From the NCBI GenBank assembly GCA_015062385.1, contig SUUT01000002.1:83059-147058 (forward strand): 64,000 nt of DNA, given 5' to 3'. The position numbers and the translations under genes are program-made. The notes beneath the pieces were generated by a model. It worked only from the letters and a program-made list of their open reading frames with translations. It had not been told where the DNA came from and did no database searches. Numbering within the stretch: position 1 is the stretch's first letter; each line of letters starts with the position of its first letter. Below are positions 49,787 to 61,317 of this stretch, piece by piece. This stretch comes from Alphaproteobacteria bacterium. GTDB taxonomy: Bacteria > Pseudomonadota > Alphaproteobacteria > CAAHEQ01 > UBA3637.

Positions 49787-50956
49787 TTAAATTGCCTTTT
49801 TCTTTAAAATAATCAATGAACAAATAAAAACACCTATTTTAACCAGAATTGCCGTTAAAATTGCTGTTCGAGCTCCATATTTATCTGCAATCAATCCCAT
49901 TAAAACAAGAGCAAATACCATAAAAATACCGGATAAGCACGAAATAATGGATTTCATAGTAGCTCGTTGTTCGGATGAAAATTCCTGTTGCATAATATCA
50001 GCACAACTTGTTTTTTCAGAACCATAAAACAAACTAACAGTCGCCATAATAAACGGTGAAAAGACATTATTTAAAGTAACCCCGACCAATCGAACAAATG
50101 CATTTCCAAACATGGCTCCAAAAAACAATTTAACCACACTAATTTTGCGAAAATAAGGAACAATAAAAAAGCCGATTATTCCCAAAATGTGTTTGATACC
50201 CCGAACAATATTGACCCCCCATTCTTTCACAAATGCCTGATAATATGCCCCTTCAAAACGAAACGTAGCCATTCCGAAAGCCGTATCAATCATTTCAATT
50301 CCGGCATAAAAACGTAATTTTTTATTTTGCCATAATTTTTTAAAAGCAAGCTGAAAATGTGTCCATGAATTTGATGTTTTCCGTTTTTGTGTGCATTTAG
50401 GTTCAACAAAAAACCATACAACAACAAATTGAGCAATAAAGGGGATAACAGATACCCACGCTAATACCTGTAATGAACAAAAATATGTAATCACCGCGGC
50501 CATAACGGCACTGACAGACAATCCGATTTGTCCCCATCCACGGCTTTTAGCATATTGAATTTTAAAATTTTCCCGTTCACCCAATTCATCCATTGTTTCG
50601 TAAATTAAGGCTTCATCCGTGCCGGATTTAACAGCTTCTGCCGTTCCCCATAAAAAAGCCCCGAGAAAAAGTAAAAACGAATACTGAAAAGACCCTGCCA
50701 ACGCCCACAATAAAAAAGCCAAACAAACAAGAATGGGGGAGCATAACAGCGTTTTTCTGCGACCGATTTTATCTGAAAACAAACCGGCCGGAATTTCCAT
50801 AACTGTTGTAGAAAGTGATGAAATGGCAAAAACAGCCATTGCTAAAGCATACGATTGCGTAATTGTTTCAAAATAAACAACAGCCAAAGAAGATAAAAAC
50901 CATAATCCGCCTAAAAACTGTGTTAATTTAAATAAAATGATATTTCTGTGAATCAT
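49787..50956 (-). CDS. MFS transporter
   Basis: 12-TM-like; 'AGLFSDKIGRRKTLLCSPILV'. Confidence 0.9.
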   Translation of the reverse strand: MIHRNIILFKLTQFLGGLWFLSSLAVVYFETITQSYALAMAVFAISSLSTTVMEIPAGLFSDKIGRRKTLLCSPILVCLAFLLWALAGSFQYSFLLFLGAFLWGTAEAVKSGTDEALIYETMDELGERENFKIQYAKSRGWGQIGLSVSAVMAAVITYFCSLQVLAWVSVIPFIAQFVVVWFFVEPKCTQKRKTSNSWTHFQLAFKKLWQNKKLRFYAGIEMIDTAFGMATFRFEGAYYQAFVKEWGVNIVRGIKHILGIIGFFIVPYFRKISVVKLFFGAMFGNAFVRLVGVTLNNVFSPFIMATVSLFYGSEKTSCADIMQQEFSSEQRATMKSIISCLSGIFMVFALVLMGLIADKYGARTAILTAILVKIGVFICSLIILKKKAI

Positions 50957-51078
50957 ATAATCTCCTTAAATATTATGGGAAAGTATACAAAAATATTCAA
51001 ATAAATGCAATAAATATATCGACAAATAAACACTCTTTAAAATATTATTTGTTAAAGAGAAAAATCAAAATTCCATTA

Positions 51079-52518
51079 TCAGCGTATTATGCCTTTATCA
51101 ATTATATTAATGGCTTGTTTAGCTGATTTTTTCGCTTTTTTCTGCTGTTTTTCCCGTAAAATATTATTTTTTTCAATTCTACGAAGTGCCGATTCTACAT
51201 AATGAATACTACACGCTTTTCTTGTTACACTTTCTTTGGGATTATAAACTGTTTGTTCAGGGGGCATGATTTTATTTTTAACTGTTTCATTTAAAACATG
51301 TTTTATTGCCGGTGTATTATCTGTTAAAGCAACAGTTAAAGCATTTTGACCATTACAAACGATATCCGGTTTATGCCCAATACACTCTATATTTCCTCCT
51401 TCTTTGTCCCAATATGTTAATTTTGTCACGCCAACTCGCATTAAAAACCCACATGGCAAATGAATTTGCCCTTGTTGAAATTGTTGTTGGCCATATGTAT
51501 TTTCTCCGATATAACGCACTTTGGGATGATGATAAAAAAGCGTATAGGCTGATTCCGCAGCTGATCCGTTATGGCGATCCATTAAAACATCAATCTCGCC
51601 CTGAAACCCGTCCCTTTCATTAAATGCATAATAAGATTGTGTTTCATCAAACAATATGATATTCTTCCCCGAAAAATGATAACGAGGACAGTGTTTTACG
51701 CCATCATTAAAACGAGAAAAAATACCATGTGTATGATATATGTAATCTGACAAAGGCGAATCTTTAATTTCACACCATTTATACGGATTTAAATAATTAC
51801 CATATGTTCGACGGGCAATATGATAAATGGCTCTGTCTTCTCCGCCAACATTACCCCGTACATCTAAAATGATTTTATCCCAATTTTGACCGCCTTCGTA
51901 AATTGAATCAAAGGTTGTAATAAATTCTTTCCATCTTTCATAAGAATAATCACACCCTAATGATGCAATAGAAATTAACAAAATATTTTTATTATTCCAG
52001 TTGAGTGTACCAATCTCCCACTTTGGTAGATTGTTTTCATCAAATTCTTGTTTAACAACCTGATATCCATCCAGTCGTTTAGGCGATTTCATTAAATTTT
52101 GACCGCAATCTGCTTGTGCTCTTTCTGCCCTTTTAGAACCGATCCAATTAGCCCCTGTTCCCACTATACAATGTCTGTCTAAAATATATTGATGTGCCGT
52201 TTGCATTATTTGGTATATAAAATCTAAGGCCGACATTGGCACCTGAATTTGTTGATACAGTTCAACAATCTGTTGTTTAAATTTTGTATTGTTTTCCAAT
52301 CCAAATCCTTCAAATCCAACATGCTCATGCATTAATTTTGCATAAGTCGCTAAATTTTTTCGTTGCTCATCAACACTTAATATTTTACTTTCCAATTCCG
52401 GTCGGGGAATACGCTCAACAAATTCTTTAAATGTGACGCCGTTTTTAACCGGCATCATTAATTCTTCATCTGATACGGATGAAATAATATCGTAAAAATC
52501 ACATGTTTGTTTATTCAT
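51079..52518 (-). CDS. S41-family peptidase-like protein
   Basis: 'KIILDVRGNVGGEDRAIYHIA', 'DRHNGSAAESAYTLFYHHPKVRYIGENTYGQQQF'. Confidence 0.82.
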   Translation of the reverse strand: MNKQTCDFYDIISSVSDEELMMPVKNGVTFKEFVERIPRPELESKILSVDEQRKNLATYAKLMHEHVGFEGFGLENNTKFKQQIVELYQQIQVPMSALDFIYQIMQTAHQYILDRHCIVGTGANWIGSKRAERAQADCGQNLMKSPKRLDGYQVVKQEFDENNLPKWEIGTLNWNNKNILLISIASLGCDYSYERWKEFITTFDSIYEGGQNWDKIILDVRGNVGGEDRAIYHIARRTYGNYLNPYKWCEIKDSPLSDYIYHTHGIFSRFNDGVKHCPRYHFSGKNIILFDETQSYYAFNERDGFQGEIDVLMDRHNGSAAESAYTLFYHHPKVRYIGENTYGQQQFQQGQIHLPCGFLMRVGVTKLTYWDKEGGNIECIGHKPDIVCNGQNALTVALTDNTPAIKHVLNETVKNKIMPPEQTVYNPKESVTRKACSIHYVESALRRIEKNNILREKQQKKAKKSAKQAINIIDKGIIR

Positions 52519-52616
52519 ATAATATCCTTACTATCTGTTTATTATATCACAAATCAATATCTTGTCAAACGAAAACAATCATCTAACTATCAATTTTCCA
52601 AATGATTTTTTTATAC

Positions 52617-52640
52617 AAAAAGGAGCCGTAAAAGCTCCTT
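52617..52640 (-). terminator. Terminator downstream of tolB
   Basis: Minus strand AAGGAGCttttacgGCTCCTTTTT. Confidence 0.75.
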
Positions 52641-52645
52641 AAATT

Positions 52646-53965
52646 TTAATGTAATAACGGGGACCAAGCCGGATCGGATGCATCATGTGGGGTTAGTATC
52701 TCCCGTTCATTATATCCGGTAATATCTATGGAATATAATTTAGGCATGCCACCCCGTCCGTATTTATCCGATCGCCCTTGACGATAAAACATTAAAACAC
52801 GTCCGTTCGGAGCCCATGTGGGTGATTCAACCAAAAATCCGTTTGTAATAAGTCGTTCTCCCGAACCATCCGGTTTAATAACACCGATATGGAACTGTCC
52901 GTGTCTGATTTTGGTAAACGCAATATAATCACCCCGTGGAGACCAAACCGGTGTTGCATATGTCCCTTCTCCAAAACTAATCCGATGAACATTACTTCCG
53001 TCTGCATTCATAATATATAATTGCTGATTACCCCCTCTATCAGAGTTAAACACAATTTGTTTTCCATCCGGTGAATAACTGGGTGAGGTATTGATGGACG
53101 GATGATTTGTTAATCGTTTCTTTTCTCTGGTTCGTAAGTTATACGTATAAATATCGGCATTTCCCCGATTAGCTAAACTCATAATCAAATTATCACCGTC
53201 CGGAGCAAAACGGGGAGCAAACGTCATCCCCGGAAAATTACCGACTAATGAAGATTTGCGGGTTGCCAAATTCATAATATAAACTTTTGGTTTTCCATCT
53301 TGATATGAAAAATAAGTCACTTCACGCATATTGGGTGAAAAACGAGGCGTTAAAACCAAATCTTTACCATTTGTTAAATAAACAACGTTTTCGCCATCCT
53401 GATCCATAACCGCTAACTTTTTAACACGATTTAATTGATTACCCGTTTCGGAAATAAACGCAATCCGTGTATCAAAATATCCTTTTTCCCCTGTCATTCG
53501 TTCATAAATATAATCAGCAATCATATGTGCTACTTTTCGCCACGACTCTGCCGGAGCCGTAAATGATTTCGCTTCCATTTGTGTTTGAGCAAACACATCC
53601 CAAATTCTAAATGAAACATTTAATTTTGTCCCCTGCTCTTTAATGGTTCCATAAATAAGAGCCTGTGCCTGAATGGCTTGCCAATCAGCAAAATTGGGGC
53701 GGGTATTTGTATTGGTAAATTTTTGAATATACGCATCCGGACTGATATATCTAAACAAACCGGAACGTTCCAAATCTGCCACAACAACAGCCGTAATTTC
53801 TTTACCTAAATCAGATGTTGCCCAATCATCACTGATTAAATCCTGCATGGCAAATGGTAACGGTTCCGATTGAGCTCCGCTGACATCAATTCTCAATTCT
53901 GCCTGAACATTTTGCCCAAAACATAACAAACAGAACACTAAAAACATTTTAAATAATTTACTCAT
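52646..53965 (-). CDS. tolB: Tol-Pal system protein TolB
   Basis: Beta-propeller repeats '[33 protein letters not shown]'. Confidence 0.96.
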   Translation of the reverse strand: MSKLFKMFLVFCLLCFGQNVQAELRIDVSGAQSEPLPFAMQDLISDDWATSDLGKEITAVVVADLERSGLFRYISPDAYIQKFTNTNTRPNFADWQAIQAQALIYGTIKEQGTKLNVSFRIWDVFAQTQMEAKSFTAPAESWRKVAHMIADYIYERMTGEKGYFDTRIAFISETGNQLNRVKKLAVMDQDGENVVYLTNGKDLVLTPRFSPNMREVTYFSYQDGKPKVYIMNLATRKSSLVGNFPGMTFAPRFAPDGDNLIMSLANRGNADIYTYNLRTREKKRLTNHPSINTSPSYSPDGKQIVFNSDRGGNQQLYIMNADGSNVHRISFGEGTYATPVWSPRGDYIAFTKIRHGQFHIGVIKPDGSGERLITNGFLVESPTWAPNGRVLMFYRQGRSDKYGRGGMPKLYSIDITGYNEREILTPHDASDPAWSPLLH

Positions 53966-54949
53966 CTAAAAAACTCCTCCGTCAATTGGATTCATCCGAA
54001 AATAAATCTCTTTCCATGAACTATAATTTTCCGGATGCTTGGTTGACAAAATTTTAAAAGGTGATTCTGCCCCCAATCCGTCACATATATAAATGGCCCG
54101 CTTGGCACTATCGGCCATTGACCGAAACACCGGATCATTTTTCATATTCAATATACGCACACTGCTGATTCTTCCGTCTTTATTCACGTATGCTTTTAAT
54201 TCAACAATCATTTTATCAGCATTTTCAACACCTGCATTCACATTCCAACAACCTCGTATCTTATTTGCAATTAAGTCTTTTTCCGAAATTGTCAATGCTT
54301 CCAATCGACTACCGCCTGTTCCGCCTTTAATTCCGTTATTTACCTCTAAACCGCTCTCAGGCGTTGTATCCATATCGGTTTCGGGGGCCGGATTAGCCGG
54401 TTTTTTCACTTTTTCAACTGAGGCTAATAAACTTTTCAGTCCGTCTGATTGTGCTGTTTTTTGGGGTTGTGGTTTAGCCACCGGTTTCGGCGTTTGTTTT
54501 GGGGTCGGTTTTGGTTTTTGAACAGTTTTTTTCTTTGTTTCGGTCTTTTTTACTTTTTTGGATTCATTGACTTTAACAGCATCTTTTTGGGTCGGTTTTG
54601 CTTGCGGTTTAACCGGTTCCGGCTTTTTAACAACCGGTTCTTTCTTTACCGTTGGTGTTTTTGTAGCCGGTTTCTTTTCTTTAGGTTTAGACTGTGGTTT
54701 CGGTGCCGTTGCTTTTTTCGGTTCTTTCTTTTTAACCTTAACTTCCGGTGGTAAATTTGTTTTATCAGATAATTGAACCTTTGTCAAATCAACCATTAAA
54801 ATAGCCGGAGGTGTTTTTTCAAATTCATTTGTCTGCCATGAAAAATTAAACAGCATTAAGAATAGAATAATGACATGTAAACCAACAGACAACCCCAAGG
54901 AATAAGATTGTCTTTGTGCTGCTTCAATATCATTATATAAATCACTCAT
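53966..54949 (-). CDS. tolA: TolA-like protein
   Basis: N-terminal TM, long Lys/Pro-rich linker, C-terminal TonB/TolA-like domain; between tolR and tolB. Confidence 0.88.
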   Translation of the reverse strand: MSDLYNDIEAAQRQSYSLGLSVGLHVIILFLMLFNFSWQTNEFEKTPPAILMVDLTKVQLSDKTNLPPEVKVKKKEPKKATAPKPQSKPKEKKPATKTPTVKKEPVVKKPEPVKPQAKPTQKDAVKVNESKKVKKTETKKKTVQKPKPTPKQTPKPVAKPQPQKTAQSDGLKSLLASVEKVKKPANPAPETDMDTTPESGLEVNNGIKGGTGGSRLEALTISEKDLIANKIRGCWNVNAGVENADKMIVELKAYVNKDGRISSVRILNMKNDPVFRSMADSAKRAIYICDGLGAESPFKILSTKHPENYSSWKEIYFRMNPIDGGVF

Positions 54950-54967
54950 TCTATTTACCTTTTTTGT

Positions 54968-55381
54968 TTACGGCATAACAACTTTTGCATCTGTTTTCAA
55001 TCCAACCTGTGTAAATCCGGCAGACCGAAGCAACGCCATTACTTCAATAACCGTTCCGTATGCCGAATCTTTATCACCGCTGATAACCATACCGATTGCC
55101 GGATTTTCAGCGACAATAGCTTGTATCTTTTTAATTAATCCGACTTTTTCAACTTTATCCGTTCCAATATAAATTTGACCTTTGGCATCTATGCTGATAT
55201 CTAACGTTTTATCCTGTCCTTCAATCTGTTTTCCATCTCCTTTCGGCAAATTAAGAGGAATCCCTGATGTCAACAAGGGGGCGGTTATCATAAAAATTGC
55301 CAATAAGGAGGTCATAACGTCAATCAATGGTGTTAAATTAACTTCTGCCCGAATTTTTGTTTTACGAATAGAACGTGGCAT
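54968..55381 (-). CDS. tolR: TolR (ExbD family)
   Basis: 'AEVNLTPLIDVMTSLLAIFMITAPLLTSGIPLNLPK'. Confidence 0.94.
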   Translation of the reverse strand: MPRSIRKTKIRAEVNLTPLIDVMTSLLAIFMITAPLLTSGIPLNLPKGDGKQIEGQDKTLDISIDAKGQIYIGTDKVEKVGLIKKIQAIVAENPAIGMVISGDKDSAYGTVIEVMALLRSAGFTQVGLKTDAKVVMP

Positions 55382-55383
55382 TC

Positions 55384-56082
55384 CTATGCCTCCACATGTT
55401 CAATCTGACGAGATAAAATAGCACTTAATTCATCGGAAAATGTTTCCATTCGGTGTGCAATTCGATCAATATCATTTGATAATTTATTATAAGCAATCAC
55501 TGCCGGAATAGCAGCAATCAAACCGACCGCCGTTGTAAATAACGCTTCGGCAACACCGGGGGCAACGGCTGCAATATTGGTACTTTGCGTTAAACCGATG
55601 GCATTAAAACTGTCCATAATTCCCCAAACGGTACCAAACAAACCCAATAACGGAGCAACAGAACCGGTAGAAGCCAAAAAAATCATCTTTGTTTCCATTT
55701 TATCCACTTGTTTATCAATGGCAATTTGCATTACTTTGTCAATTCGTTCCTGAATTTTAATATTGGAACCGGCTTTTTTCTTTTCGGTTAAAGAGCGGCG
55801 AAACTCCTGAATAGCCGTTACAAAAATCAATGCCAATGGATTTGATGGATTTTGAGCATGACTATTATAAATAGCCTCTAATGAACCACCAGACCAAAAC
55901 TGTTCTTCAAAAGCTTTCATTCCAAAACGTATCCGTTTGAATAAAAAGGCTTTATCAAAAATAATTGCCCAACAGCAAACCGAAGCAAAAAGCAATCCTA
56001 AAATTAATAATTTCATAAACACATCGGAATCCATAAACATTCCGTACATGGATAATGATGATCTGACGGCTTCTTCCTGCAT
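55384..56082 (-). CDS. tolQ: TolQ (MotA/TolQ/ExbB proton channel)
   Basis: 'LASTGSVAPLLGLFGTVWGIMDSFNAIG...VAPGVAEALFTTAVGLIAAIPAVIAYNKL'. Confidence 0.95.
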   Translation of the reverse strand: MQEEAVRSSLSMYGMFMDSDVFMKLLILGLLFASVCCWAIIFDKAFLFKRIRFGMKAFEEQFWSGGSLEAIYNSHAQNPSNPLALIFVTAIQEFRRSLTEKKKAGSNIKIQERIDKVMQIAIDKQVDKMETKMIFLASTGSVAPLLGLFGTVWGIMDSFNAIGLTQSTNIAAVAPGVAEALFTTAVGLIAAIPAVIAYNKLSNDIDRIAHRMETFSDELSAILSRQIEHVEA

Positions 56083-56084
56083 AC

Positions 56085-56492
56085 TTAATTCTCCTTGTTA
56101 TAGTGTGTAAATTGTTCTTTTAAATCATTCGGTATCCGAACGGGACGTAAATTTTCAGGATTAACAAAGGCTAACTGCAACCGAATGACAACCAACGTTT
56201 CATCTCCTCGTATGAATGTTTGTTCCATTTCCATACTGGCATTTTTAATATCTGTCACAACGGTTTGAATAGTAATTAATTCATCTAATCGAGCCGGTTT
56301 ACGATAATCAATATGAACCTGTCTTAAAACAAAGGCAACACCCTGCTCAATTAATTTTGTATTTGACAATCCCATATCAAAAAGCAATTCGGAACGAGCC
56401 CGTTCGGCAAAATCCAAATACTTGGAATGATATACGATACCGCCGGCATCTGTATCCTGATAATAAATATGTAAATTCATTTGATGAATCAT
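56085..56492 (-). CDS. ybgC: Acyl-CoA thioesterase YbgC
   Basis: 'HIYYQDTDAGGIVYHSKYLDFAERARSELL'. Confidence 0.95.
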   Translation of the reverse strand: MIHQMNLHIYYQDTDAGGIVYHSKYLDFAERARSELLFDMGLSNTKLIEQGVAFVLRQVHIDYRKPARLDELITIQTVVTDIKNASMEMEQTFIRGDETLVVIRLQLAFVNPENLRPVRIPNDLKEQFTHYNKEN

Positions 56493-56503
56493 TTTGTATT
56501 CCT

Positions 56504-57529
56504 TTATAAATTTTCCAACAAATTACCTTGCAAAGAATTATTCGGCACTGTCATACCCAGATGTTTCCATCCGGCCTGTGAAATAATTCGTCCTCTTGGT
56601 GTTCGCATAACCAATCCCAACTGCATTAAATACGGCTCAATAATTTCTTCCAACGTATCCCGTTCTTCTGATAAAGCGGCACAAAGCGTATCAGCCCCAA
56701 CCGGTCCACCGGCATATTTTTCGGCAATACAGCGTAAATATCGCCTATCCATTAAATCTAATCCGAATTTATCAACATCCAAACGGGTTAAAGCCATATC
56801 AGCCAAAGATTTATCAACTATCTTATCTCCGGCGAAATCTCGCACTCGTCGCAACAATCGTCCGGCTATACGAGGCGTTCCCCGAGAACGACAAGCAATT
56901 TCATGTGCCCCGTCATCACTCATTTTTAAATTGAGTAAACGAGCCCCTCGTGTGACAATTTTCATTAAATCTTCGGTCGTATAAAATTCCAAACGTAACG
57001 GAATACCGAATCGGTCTCTTAACGGATTAGATAATAAACCGGAACGTGTTGTTGCCCCAACCAATGTAAACGGTGGTAAATCAATTCTGACTGAACGAGC
57101 TGCCGGTCCTTCGCCGATAATAATATCCAACTGAAAATCTTCCATTGCCGAATATAAAACTTCTTCCACCGTTGGATTCAAGCGATGAATTTCATCAATA
57201 AACAAAACATCCCGTGGTTCTAGATTGGTTAAAATGGAAGCCAAATCACCGGCTTTGGAAATCATCGGTCCGGATGTGGGACGAAACCCAACCCCTAACT
57301 CTTTGGATATAATTTGTGCAAGTGTTGTTTTTCCAAGCCCCGGCGGACCAAACAACAATGTATGATCTAATGCATCGGAACGTTTACGTGCTGCCTCAAT
57401 AAAAACCTGTAAATTTTCACAGATATTTTTTTGTCCTACAAAGTCAGATAAACTTTGCGGACGCAATCCGGTGTATAATTCTTCATCACCGGCAACTTTT
57501 TGAGGTGTAATTAAACGATGTTCTGCCAT
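56504..57529 (-). CDS. ruvB: Holliday junction branch migration helicase RuvB
   Basis: '[12 protein letters not shown]', '[17 protein letters not shown]', '[23 protein letters not shown]', '[11 protein letters not shown]'. Confidence 0.97.
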   Translation of the reverse strand: MAEHRLITPQKVAGDEELYTGLRPQSLSDFVGQKNICENLQVFIEAARKRSDALDHTLLFGPPGLGKTTLAQIISKELGVGFRPTSGPMISKAGDLASILTNLEPRDVLFIDEIHRLNPTVEEVLYSAMEDFQLDIIIGEGPAARSVRIDLPPFTLVGATTRSGLLSNPLRDRFGIPLRLEFYTTEDLMKIVTRGARLLNLKMSDDGAHEIACRSRGTPRIAGRLLRRVRDFAGDKIVDKSLADMALTRLDVDKFGLDLMDRRYLRCIAEKYAGGPVGADTLCAALSEERDTLEEIIEPYLMQLGLVMRTPRGRIISQAGWKHLGMTVPNNSLQGNLLENL

Positions 57530-57757
57530 TTTATTCCTGTTCCGTTCTATCTTACCCCACTATATATTATTTAAAAAAAAAGTCAATAGACAGAAACAAT
57601 TTTCTCTTTAAATATTTTCACGCTTAAACCGATTTGAGCAACAAAAAGAAACAGATTTTCAACAAAAAAACACCCTTCGTCTATTTTTTTTCAAAAAAAG
57701 CACATAAAAAGTCTTTCTTTTTTTAAAAAGATATGTTATATGATTAACGCTTAACGA

Positions 57758-57841
57758 GCGGACGTGGTGGAATGGTAGACACGACGGTCTTAGAAGCCGT
57801 TGCCGAAAGGCGTGGGAGTTCGAGTCTCTTCGTCCGCACCA
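57758..57841 (+). tRNA. tRNA-Leu (anticodon TAG)
   Basis: GCGGACGTGGTGGAATGGTAGACACGACGGTCTTAGAAGCCGTTGCCGAAAGGCGTGGGAGTTCGAGTCTCTTCGTCCGCACCA. Confidence 0.96.
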
Positions 57842-57872
57842 AAAATGTTTGATATAAAAGGATTTATTAGAT

Positions 57873-59216
57873 ATGACAAAGACAAAGTTAGCTCATTCTT
57901 TTACAGTTGTTATTCCTGCAAAAGAATTTACAGACAAACAAAATGAAAAATTAGAACAAATTCGCAAAGAAGCAAAAATTCAAGGTTTCCGTCCGGGTCA
58001 AGCCCCGATGAATATCATTAAAGCAAAATATGAAAATGCCGTTAAAGGGGAAGCTTTGGATGATTTAATTCAATCTTACACAGAAAAAACATTTGCCGAT
58101 AATAACATTAAACCGGCATTGCGACCACAAGTTGAAATTACAAAATTTGAAGACGGACAAGATATTGAATACAAAATTGACGTTGAAGCGTTACCGGAAA
58201 TCAAACCGGCTGATTTAAAATCATTAACCGTTGAAAAAATTACGGCTGTTGCCGGCGAAAAAGAAGTTAATGAAGCTTTGGCAAAATTAGCAACTGCTCG
58301 TAAAACAACGGAAGTTGTTGATGAAAAACGAGCAACCAAAACCGGTGACGTTATTGTTATTGACTTTGTCGGTACAATTGACGGCGAAGAATTCAAAGGC
58401 GGAAACGGTAAAGATTATTACTTAGATTTAGGTTCAAACACCTTTATTCCGGGATTTGAAGATCAATTAACAGGAAAAAACATTGGCGAAACCGTTGATG
58501 TAAACGTTTCATTCCCTGAAAATTATCATGCAAAACATTTGGCAGGCAAAAAGGCTTTGTTCAAAGTTGACATCAAAGAATTGCGTAAATACAAAGAAGC
58601 TGAAATCAATGATGATTTTGCAAAATCTTTCGGAGCAGAATCTTTGGAAACCTTCAAAAAAACAATTGAAGAAGAATTAAACAAAGAATACGCAAACGTT
58701 GCTCGTATGCATACAAAACGTGCTTTATTGGATGTTTTGGCTGAAACGCACACATTTGATGTTCCACAAGGGATGGTTGATTTAGAATTTGACGCTATCT
58801 GGAAACAATTTGAAGAAGCCAAAAAGAATAATCGCTTGGATGAAGAAGAAAAATCAAAATCCGAAGATGAATTAAAAGCTGATTATAAAGACATTGCAGA
58901 ACGCCGTGTTCGTTTAGGTTTGTTATTGGCAGAAATTGCAAATGAAAACAAAATTACATTAACTAACGAAGATTTGACACAGGCTGTTATGGCAGAAGCC
59001 CGCAGATATCCGGGTCAAGAAAAATTCATCTTTGAATACTATCAAAAAAATCCAAAAGCATTGGATGCTTTAAAAGCCCCGTTGTTTGAAGAAAAAGTTG
59101 TTGATTTTGTTTTGGAACAAGTTCAAACTTCCGAAAAGAAATTAACTGCCGAAGAATTGTATGCTTACAATCCGGAAGCTCCGAAAACAACAAAAAAAGC
59201 TAAAAAAACAAAATAA
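57873..59216 (+). CDS. tig: Trigger factor
   Basis: 'IQGFRPGQAPMNIIKAKYE', PPIase 'DVIVIDFVGTIDGEEFKGGNGKDYYLDLGSNTFIPGFEDQLTGK'; followed by clpP-clpX-lon. Confidence 0.95.
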   Translation: MTKTKLAHSFTVVIPAKEFTDKQNEKLEQIRKEAKIQGFRPGQAPMNIIKAKYENAVKGEALDDLIQSYTEKTFADNNIKPALRPQVEITKFEDGQDIEYKIDVEALPEIKPADLKSLTVEKITAVAGEKEVNEALAKLATARKTTEVVDEKRATKTGDVIVIDFVGTIDGEEFKGGNGKDYYLDLGSNTFIPGFEDQLTGKNIGETVDVNVSFPENYHAKHLAGKKALFKVDIKELRKYKEAEINDDFAKSFGAESLETFKKTIEEELNKEYANVARMHTKRALLDVLAETHTFDVPQGMVDLEFDAIWKQFEEAKKNNRLDEEEKSKSEDELKADYKDIAERRVRLGLLLAEIANENKITLTNEDLTQAVMAEARRYPGQEKFIFEYYQKNPKALDALKAPLFEEKVVDFVLEQVQTSEKKLTAEELYAYNPEAPKTTKKAKKTK

Positions 59217-59227
59217 AGGATTAAAAA

Positions 59228-59854
59228 ATGCGTACAGATTGGATAAGCCCGTTAACAAATACTTTGGTACCAACGGTTATTGAACAAACCGGACGGGGCG
59301 AAAGAGCTTTTGACATATATTCCCGTTTATTAAAAGAACGGATTATCTTTTTAACGGGTCAAGTCAATGACGATGTGGCAAGTTTAATCTGTGCACAACT
59401 TTTGTTTTTAGAAGCAGAAGATTCAAAGAAAGAAATTTCTTTTTATATCAACTCTCCGGGCGGTGTTGTCACATCCGGATTGGCTATTTTGGACACAATG
59501 AATTACATTAAGTGTCCGGTATCCACCGTTGTAATGGGACAAGCCGCTTCAATGGGGAGTTTATTATTGTGTTGCGGGGCAAAAGGTCGCCGTTTTGCCT
59601 TGCCGAATGCACGGGTTATGATACATCAACCGTCCGGAGGTTTCCAAGGTCAGGCAACAGATATTGAAATTCATGCTAAAGAAATTTTATCCATCAAAGC
59701 ACGGTTAAATCAAATTTATGTCGAACAAACAGGGCAAGACTTAGACACGATTGAACGGGCAATGGAACGGGATAATTTTATGACGGCGGAAGAAGCCCAA
59801 AAATTCGGTTTAATTGACGAAGTAATTAAAACCCGCATTTCAGATGCACAATAA
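59228..59854 (+). CDS. clpP: ATP-dependent Clp protease proteolytic subunit
   Basis: '[20 protein letters not shown]', '[17 protein letters not shown]', '[10 protein letters not shown]'. Confidence 0.97.
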   Translation: MRTDWISPLTNTLVPTVIEQTGRGERAFDIYSRLLKERIIFLTGQVNDDVASLICAQLLFLEAEDSKKEISFYINSPGGVVTSGLAILDTMNYIKCPVSTVVMGQAASMGSLLLCCGAKGRRFALPNARVMIHQPSGGFQGQATDIEIHAKEILSIKARLNQIYVEQTGQDLDTIERAMERDNFMTAEEAQKFGLIDEVIKTRISDAQ

Positions 59855-59893
59855 GCCATCATATAAAAGATAAATAATATTAAGGGATGCCAG

Positions 59894-61234
59894 ATGATTA
59901 AAGATAACAACAATATACTTAATCCAAATATAAAATGTTCATTTTGTAATAAAAGTCAGGATGAAGTTATCAGTTTAATTGCCGGCAAACCCATTAAAAC
60001 GGCAGACAACAAAGAACAAATGGTTTTCATTTGTGACGAATGTGTCGATTTATGTTTGGGAATTATCGAAGAACAAGCCCAGGAAAATGGTAAAACACAT
60101 CGTAAAAAAGCAAAAGCATCTAATTTATCATTGGCACATATCAATGCACAAGATGATAAAGAATCTTTGACGAACATCCAATTAAAATCACCACAGGAAT
60201 TACATAAAATTTTAGACGAATACGTTATCGGACAAGAACGGGCAAAAAAAATATTATCCGTATCGGTTTATAACCACTATAAACGATTATTATCCAACAC
60301 GCAAAACAATGATGTGGAAATTGAAAAATCAAACGTTTTGTTATTAGGTCCAACTGGTTGTGGAAAAACTTTACTTGCCAAAACATTGGCCAAAACATTG
60401 GATGTTCCCTTTGCCATTGCCGATGCAACAACGTTAACCGAAGCGGGCTATGTTGGGGAAGATGTTGAAAATGTTGTTTTAAAATTATTACAAAATGCCA
60501 ATTATGACGTCGCAAAAGCCGAACGGGGTATTATATACATTGATGAAATTGATAAAATCTCTCGTAAATCAGATGGTCCGTCTATCACAAGAGATGTTTC
60601 CGGTGAAGGAGTGCAACAAGCCTTATTAAAAATGATTGAAGGAACGGTAGCTTCTTTGCCACCTCAAGGGGGACGAAAACACCCAAATCAGGAGTACATA
60701 AAGGTTAATACACAAAACATTTTATTTATCTGCGGCGGAGCATTTGCCGGTTTAGAAAAAGTAATTGAAAGACGAGAATCAAAATACACAATCGGATTCG
60801 GTACAGATGCAAAATCCGGTGAAAAGAAAAATATCGGCGAATTACTGGAAAAACTAGAACCGACCGATTTATTAAAGTACGGTTTAATTCCGGAATTTAT
60901 TGGACGGCTTCCCGTTATTGTCAGTTTAGAAGAGTTAAACGAAGATGCGTTGATTCGCATATTAAAAGAACCAAAGAATGCACTTGTAAAACAATATCAA
61001 GCTTTATGCAAAATGGAAAATGTCAAATTAACATTTACAGATGAGGCTTTAAAAGCTGTTGCACACAATGCCATAGAAAGAAAAACAGGTGCACGGGGAC
61101 TTCGTTCCATTATGGAAAACACATTGATGGACATTATGTATGATTTACCGACAATGACCGGTTTAAAAGAAGTTGTTATCAGTAAAGAAACAATTGAAAA
61201 GAAAGAAAAACCTACTTTTATTTTTGAAAAATAA
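59894..61234 (+). CDS. clpX: ATP-dependent Clp protease ATP-binding subunit ClpX
   Basis: N-terminal zinc finger '[11 protein letters not shown]...CDECVDLC'; '[18 protein letters not shown]'. Confidence 0.97.
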   Translation: MIKDNNNILNPNIKCSFCNKSQDEVISLIAGKPIKTADNKEQMVFICDECVDLCLGIIEEQAQENGKTHRKKAKASNLSLAHINAQDDKESLTNIQLKSPQELHKILDEYVIGQERAKKILSVSVYNHYKRLLSNTQNNDVEIEKSNVLLLGPTGCGKTLLAKTLAKTLDVPFAIADATTLTEAGYVGEDVENVVLKLLQNANYDVAKAERGIIYIDEIDKISRKSDGPSITRDVSGEGVQQALLKMIEGTVASLPPQGGRKHPNQEYIKVNTQNILFICGGAFAGLEKVIERRESKYTIGFGTDAKSGEKKNIGELLEKLEPTDLLKYGLIPEFIGRLPVIVSLEELNEDALIRILKEPKNALVKQYQALCKMENVKLTFTDEALKAVAHNAIERKTGARGLRSIMENTLMDIMYDLPTMTGLKEVVISKETIEKKEKPTFIFEK

Positions 61235-61317
61235 AAAAAAGTTGTTTTTTCCTCTTTACATTTGCCGTAAAAATACATACATATATATCATTCTAATTTT
61301 TATCAAGGGGATGACAA

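Noticed and set aside
54449-54776. Plus-strand Phe/Arg/Gly-rich ORFs over tolA
   Set aside because: Antisense of the Lys/Pro-rich TolA linker; composition artefact.
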